Assembly: GCA_036426205.1 (NCBI GenBank)
Contig: CM071586.1
Span: forward strand, 7,433,663-7,497,662
Origin: Ascaphus truei
Taxonomy: Eukaryota > Chordata > Amphibia > Anura > Ascaphidae
Direction of reading: 5' to 3'
Length of the DNA: 64,000 nucleotides
A program made the position numbers and the translations under genes. Position 1 is the first letter of the stretch. Each line of letters begins with the position of its first letter. The notes beneath the pieces were generated by a model. That model saw only the letters and a list, made by a program, of their open reading frames with translations, searched no databases and was not told where the DNA came from. Shown one piece after another: positions 11,670-22,305 of this stretch.

Positions 11670-13150
11670 ATTTTTTTTTTTATAACTTCAAGTTTATTGG
11701 AAAATGTTCATTATAAATAGCATCGCAATGCAAATGACATGAACATTCACAGTATTACAGTCATGTACGATACTGTTAGACTCTCCCACTGGTGCAACAA
11801 GTGCTCACGTGTAAACATAATGTCCCTAATACCAGCTGGGATATTTAGGTAATTTAAACTTAGGGGAACAAAAAATTAAAATTAGGGGGGAGGGAAGGGG
11901 AGGGGGGGGGGCACGGGCACTCTGCACTTCCTCTTTCCCATAAGTGGCTGGTTGATTTGCTATGCACAGTTTGTTTGCCGACCTCTTGGGCCGCCCAAAG
12001 TGTTCATAAGGTGTGCCCTCAACTAGGTCTCGTAATCCGGTCCGCTTTCTTTGTGCGAGAATGCACTTGGGATTATCAATGCCATATCGTGGCTACCTCA
12101 ACCCCCGGGATGTCTGTCTGTTCCAGCCAAGGCGTCCAGACTTTTAGATATTTTTCATCAGTGTCATTCACCAGACTCGTCAATTTTTCCATCTGGCATA
12201 TGTACCATAATCGATTCCGAATTTTAGGGATATTTGGGATCTCTGGTTGTTTCCACATAGCTGCGATCTCGCACCTCGTTGCTGTTGCAAAATGTGCAAC
12301 TAGTTTATTGCCTGATTTTGAAAGGCCCTTCCATGGTCTGCTCAATAGGAACAGCCACGGATCAGGGGGAATTGTGAGGTCAAAAATCCTCTGGATCCAA
12401 TGTCTAATCTCGTCCCACAGGTGTGAGATCCGAGGGCAAGACCACAGCATGTGCAAAAGGTCTGCCGATTCTCCGCACTGTTTTCTACACAGCGGGGAGT
12501 ATCCTGTGACAAACCTTGATAAATTTAATGGGGTGAGGTACCACCTCATCAGTACTTTATATGCATTCTCCTTCAAAGTAGTGCATATGGAGCTCTTAGC
12601 CGTAGCCTCTAAAATAGCCGTCCAGTCGTCCTCCTCCAATTCCTCCCCCAAATCTGTTTCCCATCTAATTTGGTACGCCAGTTTTTGTCGTTGCTGTGAG
12701 CTCCCAGAACCGACCACTTCTCAATAAATCTGCGATGTAAGTCCCTGCGTGTCTGTTTTCGTCAGACAGAGCTTTTCAAATGTGGTTAGTGGTGGGAAGG
12801 GGGAGTTTTTGGCAAAGAACGCTCTTACCTGGAGGTAGCGGAAGAATTTGGAATGTGGGACATTTTTTTCAGATCGAATTTGTTCGAATGATTTAACCCT
12901 GTTTGGTATACCCTCCAGGTCTCTTAACCTAAGATATCCGTATCTTTTCCAAAGCCCTGCGGCGTTTGCCACTAGTCCCGGTGCAAAGTCAGGGTTGCCC
13001 CACAAAGGGGCCATCATGGAGCGTCTTGAGGTCAAGATATGTTTATATTTCGCGGTCTCCCATACCGACAATGAGTTGGCCACCGAAGAGAGCGGCCGTT
13101 CAGCCCATTTCCCTGGTGACGTGTGCCAAAATGTTGCACCAAATATCAAA
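11668..13150 (-). pseudogene. L1-like LINE, 5'-truncated with poly(A) tail
   Basis: Minus-strand ORF2 C-terminal half in two frames, 13149-12721 and 12717-12076. The second has the terminal zinc-finger-like segment (LCRKQCGESADLLHMLWSCP). It ends with AATAAA and a T-run at 11670-11681 (poly(A) on the minus strand), as expected for target-primed reverse transcription. It is 5'-truncated at about 13150 and there is a frame break between the two frames. The tail matches the remnant at 1-1125. Confidence 0.75.
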
Positions 13151-13379
13151 ATTGAGTGTGATGTTTACATGAACCAACTAGTGCCTACCTATAACAATTG
13201 GAATAAAATATATTATATTATGGCAACATAAATCAAACAAAATCTAATTGTAAAAAATGTGCAAAAATTATAAAAAAAATGAAATGGTCTGTTGAACATA
13301 AAAAAGCATAAAAATACAAAAAATTAAACTATAAAAAATGATACTTAAGTCCAAATGAAGTCCATGAATGAATATAACA

Positions 13380-13696
13380 AAGGTCCAGGCTGCTTCTTCT
13401 TGGGCTCACCAAGTTCCCATAGTACCTATTAGAAAAAGAAAAGAGAAAAAGCGCCCGATCCTTGTGTAAAATCAGATGAACATTTTAATAAATCATGGAC
13501 AAGACAAATGCACACTTACAATTTGTCTGATTGTTTAATGCACTAACGTTTCAAATTCTGTGAAGTTCAAATTTAATAGAGTTTTCAATTATATTGCACC
13601 AGATATCAACTTGATTTATTGACACCATTGGTATTAAATACACCTGTGAGCCATTGATGTGAGGGACTATTTAACACCAGCTAGCCCCCTTGGTGT
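13380..13696 (+). repeat. Probable Penelope-like terminal region
   Basis: Contains an A-rich segment, GAAAAAGCGCCCGATCC and ATTTTAATAAATCATGG, then leads into the hammerhead-like motif at 13697. The same order (A-rich, GCGC word, TTTAATAA-type word, hammerhead) recurs, inverted or direct, at 26395-26830 and 51775-51905. No protein. Confidence 0.4.
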
Positions 13697-13744
13697 CCAT
13701 CCCCTGATGAAATCCGCAAAGGCGGAAGAAACGCGTAGGGACGG
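13697..13744 (+). ncRNA. Hammerhead ribozyme-like motif (best preserved)
   Basis: Shows CTGATGA (13704-13710), stem II TCCGC-AAAG-GCGGA, GAAA (13728-13731) and a very short stem III CGCGTA with the expected cleavage after GTA. Flanks pair as stem I: CCATCCC before the core against GGGACGG after it, with one mismatch. This is the small hammerhead type known from Penelope-like retroelements, where stem III is too short for efficient single-copy folding and cleavage as a dimer is proposed. No reverse transcriptase is adjacent. Confidence 0.65.
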
Positions 13745-13917
13745 TTTGCATTACAACTACGGTGGCTGACCTGCCTTCGGCACCAGAGAGAGACACAGGA
13801 ACCACAAGGAAAGTCCTTCCGGTATCCAGTACCACATGCGTGGGAGTAATGGCGGACGCACGCTGCTGAGAAGCTCCTGATCTAAAATGGGGCAGAAAGC
13901 TGCCTAACATCTTTGGA

Positions 13918-14224
13918 CTATGTCACAATATATATATATATATATATCACGCACACTAATATATATATATATATATATCACACATGCACACACTATATAT
14001 ATCACACACACACACACGCTTATATATATCACAAACACACACACACACAAAACACATATATATATATCACACACACACTATATATAACACACACACACAC
14101 TATATATAACACACACACACACTATATATATATATATATCACACACACACTCACACCACCTTGCTGCAATCCCCCCCCCCCTCCCGCACGGACAGGGAGG
14201 CAGGGAGGCACACGCTATATATAT

Positions 14225-14255
<31 letters not shown>

Positions 14256-14323
14256 TATATCACACACACCCACATATATATATCACACACACACTATATA
14301 TATCACACACACACATATATATA

Positions 14324-14384
<61 letters not shown>

Positions 14385-14396
14385 TATGTGTCTGAC
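13918..14396. repeat. Compound microsatellite (TA)n/(CA)n then (TG)n
   Basis: Alternating TATATA and CACACA blocks to about 14322, then a pure TG tract at 14326-14380. The switch from CA to TG through an ATATATAT centre makes a palindrome that could form a cruciform. A C-run and G-rich patch interrupt near 14170-14210. Apparent proteins here are repeat artefacts. Confidence 0.95.
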
Positions 14397-14459
14397 ACTG
14401 TGTGTGTGTGTCTCACTGGGTTTGTGTGTGTGTCTCACATTGTGTGTGGCACTGTGTGC

Positions 14460-14635
14460 TGCACGGGGGGGGAAGACCGGAGCAGCGCAGGGGGTGGGGG
14501 GAGGACCGGACCTGCGCAGAGGGGGGGGAAGGACCACAGCTGTGCATGGGTGGGGCGAGGCGGAGAGAGATGAGGGGAATTGCGAGAGGAAGGAGCGGGA
14601 GGTTTTGGTCCCAGGCAGCGCCGGGTCTCTCAGCT
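14460..14635. repeat. G-rich low-complexity tract
   Basis: Clusters of G-runs (GGGGGGG, GGGGTGGGGGG, GGGGGGGG) on the plus strand follow the TG tract. Multiple runs are close enough for G-quadruplex formation. No gene. Confidence 0.6.
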
Positions 14636-14639
14636 AGTT

Positions 14640-15660
14640 TTATATATATAAAAAATGATTGTATGTTCAGAGTTACATTGGAGGGTATAGCTGTTGCAAT
14701 GTTTCTGTAGATCTCATTACATGTGAAGTATTCTAAATTAAAGAGGCAAGATTAAAATCTATTCTAACAACCAGAATTGATTCAAAAGGTCATAGCATGG
14801 TCTCAAGTTGTTAAACAGCTGTATGTTCCAACTGGGATACATGCTGTCATACAAGATATGCTAAAGTAGCTTTTAAGTTCCATATATGTTCAGAAGGAGT
14901 TCATATGACACCAGTAATGTATGGAAAGGCCATGTTAGGTTATAACAGTTAGAGGTAAGATTGCTGACTGGGTGTGTCTTTCTGGACAAAAATACAGCAG
15001 TGAGCTTAGTAAGCTTAAGGAAGGCCAGAGATAAGGCAGGAGACCAGGAGGAACAATGGTAACACCATGAAGAAAGACGTGTTAATATTTGGAGAGAATA
15101 TCAACAGAAAGAAAGCTACTATGTGCAACAATTTTTAAGAATATCATAATCTATTTGAATCATCTGCATTTCCATTCTTACTATTTTTATATGTAAGTAA
15201 TTATTTTCAAAATAAACGTTTTGTTTTTGTGTGCAACGTAAATAACTGAAGATAACCTTCTGCTCACTCTTGGATATTTTCGATAATGTTTTTTTAATTA
15301 TGCTTCAATACTTACTGTAGGTGCATAGAGAGAATAAAGACTAATTATGTAACAAACTTGAATGAGATGCAGCTCTCACACTAGATCTCTTTCAATTGCA
15401 CTCAAAGTACACATTAGTGTTAGTTAAACATGATGAAATCATCAGAATTAGTAATGCCTATAGAGAAGGATGTTCAATACCCCTTATATGTTCCACTGAC
15501 TGGAACAAAAAATGTGTTAAAAAAATAATGACGTTTTATTTATCTAAATAAAGACGTGTGTGATGTATTTACAGTGATAATTAAAATCCCCAAAGGGAGG
15601 AACACCTCAAAATTGCTGACCATTAATATTATTCCCAAACGTAGTTGGTATAGGTCATGC
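14640..15660. other. AT-rich interval, nothing recognised
   Basis: No convincing coding frame, RNA or known repeat signature could be read here. Confidence 0.4.
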
Positions 15661-16345
15661 TTTTGTATTGTATTGTACACTGGCGACACACTTTATTCGA
15701 GCTCGGCTAGTCCCACGAATTCGGGTATACCCGGGTGTATTGAGGTTTGTGACTGTTTTCTGCCCGAGTGCATTGAGGTATTTTCCAGGCAGGGATTGAA
15801 GCATTTTATTCCCGCTGGCTGCAATACTGCACAGTATATATATATATACTGCATTACAATTCATGAATTTATGCCATCTGGTAGACACGCGAAGCATTGC
15901 AGCCTATTAAATCCTAATCATTATCATTTAACAGATCAGCCGCCCGTCAGCCAGGCATGAACCCAGGCTGGGAAGGCAAACGCAACGGGGCTTGTCAGAG
16001 GTGAGGAGCGGCGCATTCCAGGTATCTGCCAGGTACATTCTGGGTATTTGCTCGAATAAAGTGTGTCGGTGCAGTATGTCTTTATTTATATAGCGCCAAA
16101 AGTGTACTCAACGCTTCACAAAAAATACAGTACAGGGAAGTTTAAAAATACAATAAGTGCAGCAAAAATCAGACAATGGGAAAGGAAATCCCTGCCCCGA
16201 AGAGCTTACAATCTAAGAGGTTTGAGGGGAAACTTACAAAGACAGCAGGTGAGGGAATAAGTGCTGTAGATGTGTGTGCTTGGCCATAATGGGTGGTATA
16301 AGTGACTGTGGGACAAAAGCCATGAGTGCAGGCTATTGGGATGCT
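15660..16345 (-). repeat. L2-type LINE 3' end, split by a TA-target element
   Basis: The L2 tail is cut in two. TTGTATTGTATTGTA ends at 15677 and TATGTCTTTATTTATATAGC resumes at 16075, with GCCCCGAAGAGCTTACAATC further on. Joining across the insertion matches the intact tails at 9140-9178 and 10230-10270, leaving only one extra TA, the target duplication. Confidence 0.75.
15678..16074. mobile_element. TA-target element, copy C (397 bp)
   Basis: Flanked by TA on both sides inside an L2 tail. Terminal inverted repeats share GACACACTTTATTCGAG: left CACTGGCGACACACTTTATT, right (reversed) CTGCACCGACACACTTTATT. Non-coding. The interior differs from copies A and B although the ends match, so a common transposase probably mobilises different interiors. 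Confidence 0.75.
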
Positions 16346-17661
16346 TGATTTGTGGGGCAAGTTTTAAGGTTAGTCAGTGTTAACTGAAAAGGTTAACACC
16401 ATTTACAGGGGAAGAGATGGCAGGGAGGCGTGGGTTAGATGAGGTGTGTATGTCTGGCCTCAGGCTTAGGGGAGATCCCCAGCAGCAGGAGGGAGTAGAT
16501 AGAGGGTGTGAATAGAGGATGTGTGTGGGTGTTTTTTATTGAGGGGTAAAGTTGTTGGGAGAGAGGTGTATAAATAATGGTGCAGTGGGGAGTGGGGAGT
16601 GGGGATGTTGTAGAGAACAGAAATGCTCACAAAGGAGTGAGGAAACAGTAAGCAGAAAAAGAAATAGGGAGGGCATAGTGAGATACAGGAGGCGAGACTG
16701 GCCAGTTATTGGAGGATAGGAAGAGTAAATACTCACAGCTTTTAGAAAGTAAAGTTCTCACAGTTGTAAAGTTGTTGTTCAGAGTTCAGATCTTCCTCAA
16801 TTGTCACCTCCAATGTCAACTCCAAGAATAACTCTGCCACACACTTAAATGTTACACTTTGATGTTACACAGCCATAAGAGTGGTGTCCGTTGTGATTAC
16901 AGCAGAATCTCTAATGTATTCTAGCAGTTATTGTGGTAATAGTGATTATTTCTGAAAAATAAGTGGTAAAGCAGTACTGATTGATAATAACAACCAATAC
17001 TGATTTGTAACCAGTCAACACCTTTTGTCTTGATCCAAAACACAGTTGTATTGATAAACTGCTTAATCTCCCACTAAATGGGATAAAGAAACACCCTATA
17101 CTAATCAGTTGGTAACCACTACTATTATACACCTCTCTGGTATTATTAGTGTTTGGCAGAATGTTAATACATATTTGATATATATCAATAGTCTCATAAT
17201 ACCATCAATAGGTTGAATATGGTCCACTATATTCATAAATAACACCGTGAGCTTATTATGCCATAGGTGCTCTAAATACACACTTTAAACTGGAGAGGCA
17301 TATTGGGTTATCCGAATAATAAAACAAAGGCCAGTGTAGCCCTGTTAGACCTATATGACTTTAAATAGACATTAACATTTGAGCAGAATGGTATAGTTGT
17401 AAATGCCAAGACATAAGTGGATACCGATAGTCCATTTAGTATCACTAGCTTTGCAGATTGGCATATATTCACTAGCTTGGCTCAGTATTCACAAGGCAAG
17501 TTCAATTGAAACAAATACTGCTCTAAAGCACGCTCCTGCTGAGATTCTCTGTTTGAGCTATTATATGGTATACAGTTATATCGCCATACGACCTGATCTC
17601 TTAGCTCCGCATGATACCGCTACCTCCGTTATGGCACCATCGACATGTCGTCATCAGAAAG
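16345..17661. other. No gene recognised
   Basis: No protein family is recognisable. The right part (about 17600-17710) ends in a hammerhead-like motif, so part of it may be a decayed Penelope-like terminal region. Confidence 0.35.
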
Positions 17662-17710
17662 CCCCTACGCACATTTCGTAAAGCTGTTCTTCATTTTTTC
17701 AGGGGAGGAG
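17662..17710 (-). ncRNA. Degenerate hammerhead-like motif
   Basis: Minus strand CCCCTGA...TTTACGAAATGTGCGTAGGG matches the motif at 49952-49993 (CCCCCTGATGAAG...GACGAAATGTGCGTAGGG), but the CTGATGA box is broken by an A-run. Confidence 0.35.
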
Positions 17711-17781
17711 GGATGTAAAGTAAAATTACCGCATCTTCCTTTTATTCCGCAGCTTTCTGGGAGTGTCAGTGGGTCTGCGTC

Positions 17782-18635
17782 TGTAAGGAATCGGGGAACA
17801 CGTCCCTTGCGGCGTGTTCCCTCATTACCTCCTGCTGCACAGCATCCTGCTGCAAGTGAAAGTGTGTCCTCCGCCGTGTACTTCCTCCTTTCCTCCTGCT
17901 GTACAGCCTCCCACGCACCTTACAGAGTGAGCGCGCCCACGCTGGGCTTTCACAGTTCCTACGGAGCTTGGCTCCACCCCTCCACTTGTGCCGCGCAGCC
18001 ACCCCATGCGGTGCGCACATGTGATGCGCGTGCACCGCTCCCCAGCTGGGCGTCAACTCTAATATCGCCCTACCTGCCTCCTGCCTCTCACAGCCTATCA
18101 CTGCCTCTGAAGAGGCCGCTCCACCACTCCACCCTCTTCTCTCATTGGACTCCTGCCTCCATATATGCTCAGCTCTGTCACTTCCTCTTTGGCTGAGCAT
18201 AGTTATTGGTAGCCTTGTGTTCCCACGTCTCTGTCTCTGCCTTGTGCCTCCTGCTTTTCTTTTCTTGTTGCTACTTGCCTTCCTGTGTACTGACCCGGAT
18301 AGACTTTGGACCCTGCTCTGGATTATTGACCCCGGCTTGCCTCAGACCATCCGACCTTCTCCATTCCTGACCATGGCAAATGGACTATCTACTACTCTCC
18401 TGGCTCCAACCCTTGACCACGGCATTCAGACTCTGACTATCATCCTGGCACCTACCCACGACCTTGGAAAGTATCACGACTAACCCACTCTCTCAAACCC
18501 AGACCTGGTGAACTTGACTATCCACCCTCCAGGCGTGCCTCAGCTGCTGTGGCTGCACAGTTCTATACTTTCCCACCTCAGTACCCGCTTTACCACTCAG
18601 GTCCCACCTTGTTCATAGTGAGCGCAAGCGTTACA
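17782..18635 (+). mobile_element. Gypsy copy 1, 5' LTR (854 bp)
   Basis: Starts TGTAAGGAATCGGGG and ends GCGTTACA, with TG...CA termini. Near its start it has a hairpin GGGGAACACGT...GCGTGTTCCC. A TATA-like CATATATG near 18158-18166 lies about 30 bases before GCTGAGCATA (18192-18201), the likely transcript start. It is followed directly by gag at 18638. Confidence 0.75.
18158..18201 (+). promoter_or_regulatory. LTR core promoter and predicted transcript start
   Basis: CATATATG is TATA-like. GCTGAGCATA about 30 bases on is perfectly complementary to the sequence just after the LTR (18637-18646). A second TATGCTCAGC at 18164-18173 can also pair with it locally, forming a hairpin across the promoter. 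TATA and start assignments are inferred from spacing and from the matching layout at 35502-35543. Confidence 0.5.
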
Positions 18636-18636
18636 G

Positions 18637-18646
18637 TATGCTCAGC
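18637..18646 (+). promoter_or_regulatory. Self-complementary primer-binding site overlapping gag ATG
   Basis: TATGCTCAGC directly follows the LTR and is the exact reverse complement of GCTGAGCATA at 18192-18201. No standard tRNA 3'-end (TGG-type) match is present. This matches self-priming as known for Tf1/sushi-type Gypsy elements. The site includes the gag start codon (18638-18640). Confidence 0.65.
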
Positions 18647-19584
18647 CCAATGAACGTGAACCCCACAGAGGTGGGCCAAGCAAGCCCTCTTGAACGTCTC
18701 TATCGGTTAGAGACTCAGTTTGACTCTTTAAACCAGGATGTTGCAAACCTTTCTCAGCAGCTGCAGCAAAATAGACCTGCGAGACCGGCAGTGACTTTCT
18801 CACCCTCTTCGGATCTAACTATGTCTGCATATTAACTAACGCGTCTCCCTACTCCTAACCGCTACGCTGGTGACCCCCACGAATGCAGAGGTTTTCTTAA
18901 CCAATGTGGGATTCAATTCGAATTAACCCCTTCTCGTTTTCCCTCTGCAAGGTTGAAAGTAGGTTGAAAGTAGCCTATATCATTGCCCTGCTGAACGGTG
19001 ACGCCCTGGCCTGGGCATTCCTAATTTGGGATCAAAAATCAGAGATTACCCAGGACTACTCTCGCTTTATAAAGGAATATAAGCAGGTTTTTGACACTCC
19101 GGGTTGCAAGATCAAGGCAGCATCCTCTCCCTTTCATATCTCTCAAGGTCTCCGGCCAGTCACTAAGTACGCTCTTGAATTCCGAACCATCATAGCCGAA
19201 ACAGCCTGGAATGATGAAGCACTGTCTGCGGCCTTCTGGCAGGGGTTAGCCGAACCCCTCAAGAATTAACTGGCTGCTCAGGAAAGACCTATTAATTTAG
19301 AGGATCTCATTGTGGTATGTATCCGCGTCGACCAGCGTCTCCAGCAGATGAAGGTCGAACGCTCTCACCCTCAGCCTCTCCTGGCCAGACCCTCTATTCA
19401 CTATCTTGTTCCTTTAGATTCTTCACTTTCTAGCAATCCTATACCTATGCAACTGGGAAGCTACCGATTATCTTTCACTGAGAAACAACGCCGTCGGGAC
19501 AGCAGACTCTGTCACTATTGCAGTCATCCTGGCCATCAACTATCTCGCTGCCCACTCAAACCGAGAAACACCAAAGTTCAATGA
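18638..19584 (+). pseudogene. Gypsy copy 1 gag (broken)
   Basis: Begins MLSPMNVNPTEVGQ, with a predicted coiled coil (LYRLETQFDSLNQDVANLSQ). After a stop near 18833 and a frameshift comes the capsid-like part (AYIIALLNGDALAWAF, then KYALEFRTI). It ends with a zinc knuckle CHYCSHPGHQLSRC (CX2CX4HX4C) at about 19510-19560. The product would be the structural particle protein that packages the RNA. At least three breaks make it non-functional. Copy 2 gag (35957-36808) is homologous along its length. Confidence 0.75.
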
Positions 19585-19600
19585 GGTATAAGGGGATCAC

Positions 19601-20148
19601 TTGGGCACTATTTCTTCTTCCCCTTCTTCCCAGGAAACTTTGCCGAGCTGGATAATGCTGCCTATTCTCCTCAAGGGTGACAACTTCCAGGTCTCTATAT
19701 CCGCCTTCATTGACTCTGGTTCAGGAGGTAATTTTATTGATCAAGACTTTGCTTTAAGGAACATGATCCCACTTCTTCATAAATCTGTGCCTATCGGGTT
19801 GGAAGCCATTGATTGACGTCCCCTCCAACCAGCCTTCATCTCTCTGAAGACTTGTGAACTTTATCTCATCACTAAAGATGGTAATAAGGAGGAGATCGTT
19901 CTGGACGTTATTCATACACCATCCGTTGAGGTAATCTTAGGCATTCCCTGGCTTCAACGACACAACCCACAGTTGGATTGGACCAACAAAGGACCCATAC
20001 TGTGGAGTCCCAAATGTACCAAGTCTTGATTATCTCTGAGACAACAAATCTGCGGTTTTAGCATCCCTAATGAAGACAGACCTAATCTTCCTGAAGTTTA
20101 TGCTGAATTTAAGGATTTCTTCGACAAGGTACACTCCGAGGTTCTTCC
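19601..20148 (+). pseudogene. Gypsy copy 1 aspartic protease and start of RT
   Basis: The frame 19601-19816 holds the active-site block FIDSGSGGNFID (Asp-Ser-Gly). After a TGA it continues with VILGIPWLQRHNP, the second conserved protease block, and then HSEVLP, which in copy 2 leads straight into reverse transcriptase. The sequence stops at 20148 where an LTR begins, so RT, RNase H and integrase are absent. Confidence 0.7.
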
Positions 20149-20745
20149 TGTAAGGAATCTGGGAACACGTCATTTGCAACGTGTTCCCTCCTTGCCTGTC
20201 ATCTCTCAGACCTCAGCTCTGGCACCAGCACGTGCGCGCACCCCTGCTCTGCTTATAGAGCGCGTGCGCACGCACAGCTCTTTTAGAGTGCCACGAAGCT
20301 TAGCTCAGCCTCCTCGGACGCGCCGCGGTTTCTTGCACATGGCGCGCACAAGTAACGACATGCCCCATTCCCCAGCAGCGTGGCAAGTACACATCAAGCC
20401 CACTTGTCTCCTGCAGCCAATCCTTGCCTCTGCAGAGGCTGCACCTCTGCTCCGCCTCCCTTGCTACTGGTTCCTGTTTGCTACAAATACCCTGCAGTTC
20501 CTCTCATACCTTGCTGAGCATAACTTGTTGTAGCCTTGAGCTCCTATGTCTGTTGTGCCCTGCTCCTTGTTCTGTGTTTTCTTGCAGTTTAACCCTTCGT
20601 GTACAGACCTGGCTTGACCTTGGAACCCCTCTGGATATTGTCCCCGGCATACCCTCAACTCTGCGTACCTTACCAACCGAGACCATGGCTAAATGAACAT
20701 CCATGATTCGAACCTCTCCAACCCCAGATCACGGCTATACACTGA
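20149..20745 (+). mobile_element. Gypsy LTR starting inside pol (3'-truncated)
   Basis: Begins exactly TGTAAGGAATCTGGGAACAC at the pol breakpoint and keeps the U3 hairpin, a TATA-like CAAATAC and GCTGAGCATA (20513-20522). It matches the LTR at 17782 but is strongly diverged in U3 and lacks the last part of U5. It may be the 3' LTR after an internal deletion, or, better fitting the divergence, the 5' LTR of a sister element inserted into pol. Confidence 0.6.
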
Positions 20746-20789
20746 TAAATTTACACTGCATGTGAATATAAATCAATGGAAAAGGATTT

Positions 20790-21175
20790 ACTCAAATCCA
20801 ATGTGAAAAAAAGACATGTATAAAATTGAGAAATGTATAAATTGTAGGTCGGACTATGTTATTAACACACTCGAATGCCCATGTGGGCTACAATACAGTA
20901 AATAGGAAAACAACTATACCACTGAGGACGTGCATCCTTGAACATTTGAGTAATATTCTGAGGGTTGTAGTTGCACACAATGTGTCTAAACACTTTGCAC
21001 TGCACTATAATTCTGACCTATCAGGATTAAAATACATGGGAATAGAACAGGTCCCCCAACATTGAAGGGGCAGAGATAGGAGTTTGGATCTCAGTAAAAG
21101 AGAGATGTTCTGGATCCACAAACTAAAAACAAAAACATCATATGGATTAAATGTGGATTTTGAATTAATTCTTTT
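20790..21175 (+). pseudogene. Penelope-like element C-terminal (GIY-YIG) remnant
   Basis: Frames broken by stops read YVINTLECPCGLQY, ILEHLSNI, VSKHFALHYNSDLSGLK and MGIEQV. These follow the GIY-YIG endonuclease order of Penelope-like elements, compare the minus-strand copy at 27456-27788 (IVYAIDCPCKKCYVGKT, IGEHVNGI). The 3' terminal region runs on to about 22310 with a hammerhead-like motif. Confidence 0.6.
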
Positions 21176-21612
21176 TTTAAATAATTTTTTTAAATATTTA
21201 TATAATTTTATTGTATACAGATTTCAGTAACAAATTAGATACTGGAATTTTACATTTTACCAGAATTTAAAGGATTAATACTACAGTAATATAGTTGAAC
21301 CATATAATTCCATGTACTTTAGATCCTTACAGAGTTAAAATGGTGCAATATACCGAAAGAGTCAGTGTGAAATATTCACTTCTCTTATTATCTGTTATAT
21401 GCATGTATACCTATATAATGCAGTATACAAACTGATATGTTGTCTCTTTTTCTCCTGTGTCATTGGGGGTTTACTGTGTACTCCTATATTGAGTATAATA
21501 TGTCTCACAAATCAGTGACGTGTAAACTAGGGCTGATATACCTGCATCTCTATATGAATAGTCATATTCAATTTTCATATCTAATATATCTTGTCTAGTG
21601 ATTATCCACTTA

Positions 21613-21968
21613 CAGTAGAGGCAACTCTTATTCGAACAAAAACCAGTGGCAATTCCCCAAAAAACCAAGGAAACACCCAGGTTCATTCTGAATACATGCC
21701 TTAAACTTTCCTTAAACTAGCCCCAGCATTTCTGCATTGATTAATGGCCTATCAGATTGACAGCGGGGGTCCCTGGCAGTCCCATTCAAACTGAATTGGA
21801 CTGCCAGGGATCCCTGCTGTGTTAATCCTATGGGTCGTTAGTCAATGCAGAAATGCCTTAAACGTGCCTCAAACTAGCCCAGAACATACCCAGCACATAC
21901 CCAGCACATACCCAGAATGTAACCCGGCTAGTTTACGGCAAATGTTAGAATAAACGTTGCCTCTACTG
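21613..21968. mobile_element. TA-target element, copy D (356 bp)
   Basis: TA flanks both ends (21611-21612, 21969-21970). Terminal repeats are CAGTAGAGGCAACTCTTATT on the left and CAGTAGAGGCAACGTTTATT on the right, reversed. Inside is a nested palindrome: 21727-21744 against 21838-21855, and a central hairpin 21763-21820 with GGACTGCCAGGG/CCCTGGCAGTCC arms. Three short AGCACATACCC-type tandem repeats lie near 21882-21915. Non-coding. It sits in the Penelope-like 3' region. Confidence 0.75.
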
Positions 21969-22265
21969 TACATCAGTATTTTAATATTGCGTTTTATTAA
22001 TTTTAGATATTGTGTATTCATTTTTTAAACTGTGTATTAAAGTATATGTTAAAGTGTTTGTACTATATAGAAAAAGCACTTTCAAATTTGCACTTTATGA
22101 TTGATTTCTGGTGAAAAGGGTGAAAGTAATTAATGAATTAACCATTAGGGCTATATAAAGGTTGATAGACTGGGGAAAGGTACATTCTCCTGAGGAACAA
22201 AAACAGAAAGGCCAGTGCAACATTCAAAATGACACAACATATAGTACAATACTTCAGTGCTTATC

Positions 22266-22305
22266 TGCTCATGAGGAAACAGCGCTAAGCTGTGAAATGT
22301 GTTGA
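22266..22305 (+). ncRNA. Degenerate hammerhead-like motif
   Basis: CTCATGAGG, hairpin ACAGCGCTAAGCTGT, then GAAATGTGTTG. The order matches a small hammerhead, with the first core box altered (CTCATGA for CTGATGA). It is placed where the Penelope-like 3' terminal region is expected. Confidence 0.4.

Noticed and set aside
11882..12727. 256-codon plus-strand frame
   Set aside because: Antisense of the L1-like ORF2, whose domain motifs are on the minus strand.
13913..14710. Open frames of His/Thr or Cys/Val repeats
   Set aside because: Translated microsatellite.
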